Shown: positions 63,128 to 64,000 of the stretch, in pieces
Layout: each line of letters starts with the position of its first letter
Position numbering within the stretch: position 1 is the stretch's first letter
From: Kitasatospora sp. NBC_01266
GTDB taxonomy: Bacteria; Actinomycetota; Actinomycetes; Streptomycetales; Streptomycetaceae
Assembly (NCBI RefSeq): GCF_036242395.1
Contig: NZ_CP108458.1
Location: forward strand, 4,278,001 to 4,342,000
Length of the DNA stretch: 64,000 bases
Direction: 5' to 3'
Position numbers and translations under genes: made by a program
The notes under the pieces: generated by a model
Database searches by the model: none
What the model saw: only the letters and a program-made list of their open reading frames with translations
Told to the model about the DNA's origin: nothing

Positions 63128-63559
63128 ATGGGCACTTTGACGAATCTGCTCGGCGAAATGCCGCACCTGGCCGCAGCTGGTGACCCCGTCACTGTGGCCG
63201 AGCGCTGCCATGCCGCGGGCGGCCTGACCAGGACCACACTCGGAGAGCTCCGCGAGGAGCTCGGTTACGGACGGCTCGGCAGGCGCGTTCTGGACGAGGC
63301 AGCCGAGAGCCTGACCCTGGACGGGCTCGGCTGGTTCCCGGCCTGGCGCCTGTCAGCCAAGAACGACAGGCCGCACAAGGATCAGGAGCTGTGGGTGTTC
63401 GCGCGTGACGGTGGCCTCCGGTGTCAGATCATCAGCGCCATCCAGGAGCCCGACGGCTGCGATGTCCCCGCAGTCCTGAACGGGCTGCTCAACGGTCGGC
63501 CTCAGGATCTCTCCCCGATGGACAAACTCGGCCTGATCCGCGAGATCCTCGACTACTGA
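63128..63559 (+). CDS. Hypothetical protein
   Basis: 143 residues from ATG 63128 (MGTLTNLLGE); an in-frame ATG at 63080 would add 16 residues that look like leader DNA. Neither has a clear ribosome site. The chain is mixed alpha/beta with VTVAERCHAAGGLTRTTLGELREELGYGRLG, a possible winged-helix-like start, then LGWFPAWRLSAKNDRPHKDQELWVFARDGGLRCQII, and a Leu-rich end DLSPMDKLGLIREILDY. Codon third positions are less GC-biased than in the rest of the window. No family recognised; it may be a recent arrival. Confidence 0.6.
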   Translation: MGTLTNLLGEMPHLAAAGDPVTVAERCHAAGGLTRTTLGELREELGYGRLGRRVLDEAAESLTLDGLGWFPAWRLSAKNDRPHKDQELWVFARDGGLRCQIISAIQEPDGCDVPAVLNGLLNGRPQDLSPMDKLGLIREILDY

Positions 63560-63964
63560 CCCGCCCGAGCGCTCCTCTCGACCTCGCGACCATTCATGGA
63601 TCTGACTTCTGACGCGCTTTTCTCGCCGATAGCCAGGGCTCGGACGCGATTTTTCTTGACCCTGAACTGCCGCTGTTTCCAAGTGACTTGACTGCTCCAC
63701 AGGGGAAAATCAGCGAGCACATCACCCGTTTGGATTTTTAACGGACCATCAGACCTAAAAGGCCCTTAGTGTGCATACGAGTGAGTAATGGTGCGTCACT
63801 GCCGCGGCGGGTAGCAGTTCGGTGACCTCCCATCCGGTCAGGTCCGCGAACAGGCTCGACACGCCGACCGGAATCCTGCGGCTCGACCAGAACTCACCAC
63901 GTCAGCTCGGAGCCTCCGCAACGGGGAGTTCGAGTTCAACGGCGGCAAGAAAGGTCTTGTCCTA
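63560..63964. other. Stretch without a supported gene
   Basis: About 400 bp, in part much poorer in GC than the rest (for example around 63650-63770). It has runs such as GGATTTTTAACGG and TTTTTCTTGAC that could be promoter elements. A minus-strand frame ending at a TAG near 63762 reads SSLFADLTGWEVTELLPAAA with no convincing start or family; I do not call it a gene. Confidence 0.4.
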
Positions 63965-64000
63965 TGGCAGTGGATGTCATCGTGTCCGCTTCCCCCGGCC
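63965..64000 (+). CDS. Possible 5' end of a gene leaving the window
   Basis: ATG 63965 opens twelve codons (MAVDVIVSASPG) that run off the end. GAAAGG lies about 10 bp upstream. Too short to identify; it may be chance. Confidence 0.25.

Noticed and set aside
63560..63964. Possible transposase remnant
   Set aside because: A short minus-strand frame ending near 63762 has no recognisable transposase motif, and I see no terminal inverted repeats or target duplication.

Overview
The window is very GC-rich, with GTG starts, ATGA/GTGA stop-start overlaps, many one-component regulators facing their targets, and families such as DUF397, DUF5753, DUF5326 and SigE-type sigma factors. This points to a streptomycete (Streptomyces or Kitasatospora). 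A perfect parS sequence and a pair of DnaA-box-like words inside cydDC suggest the chromosomal core, possibly not far from oriC. I see no IS element, prophage, tRNA, rRNA or CRISPR array.

Layout. 0.2-5.3 kb: DUF3224 protein and a shortened WYL regulator around a palindromic operator, then a SigE-type sigma factor followed by two LytR-CpsA-Psr (LCP) wall-polymer ligases with a DUF6542 membrane protein between them. 5.4-14.4 kb: regulator/enzyme pairs (metallo-hydrolase/AraC, MarR/AhpD-like protein, methyltransferase/AraC), a GAF histidine kinase, an AAA-type ATPase behind a complex palindrome, and a GT2 glycosyltransferase. 14.5-20.6 kb: cytochrome bd operon cydA-cydB-cydDC behind a Rex-type operator. 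20.9-28.1 kb: a MacAB-like exporter with a glycine-rich protein and a two-component system, all on the minus strand. 28.3-33.8 kb: two PadR regulators, one facing a FAD monooxygenase and one leading an ATPase/FtsX exporter operon. 33.9-40.8 kb: a VOC protein, a methyltransferase, a lone sensor domain, HisC-like aminotransferase, LacI regulator, metallophosphoesterase, YrdB protein and a GNAT protein.

40.8-43.4 kb holds the least ordinary element: an ARPP-like protein translationally coupled to a Ro60-like TROVE/vWA protein with an intact metal site, a candidate RNA-repair or RNA-surveillance pair. 43.6-50.2 kb: paaN, a TetR regulator, a BkdR-like Lrp regulator and the E1alpha-E1beta-E2 genes of a 2-oxoacid dehydrogenase; nearly the same 18-bp palindrome lies before the TetR/paaN pair and before E1alpha, suggesting one TetR regulon. 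50.3-52.5 kb: a coupled chain of tiny genes behind an RsbW-like ATP-binding protein, divergent from a DUF5753 regulator and DUF397 protein, with a 24-bp palindrome between. 52.8-60.8 kb: a long flavohaemoglobin-like protein with a TTA codon, NUDIX hydrolase, cupin, TenA, small membrane proteins, a TIM-barrel hydrolase-like protein, and flotillin with a soluble NfeD-like protein. 61-63 kb: a TPP riboswitch and thiC. The last 440 bases show no convincing gene except perhaps the first codons of one running off the end.
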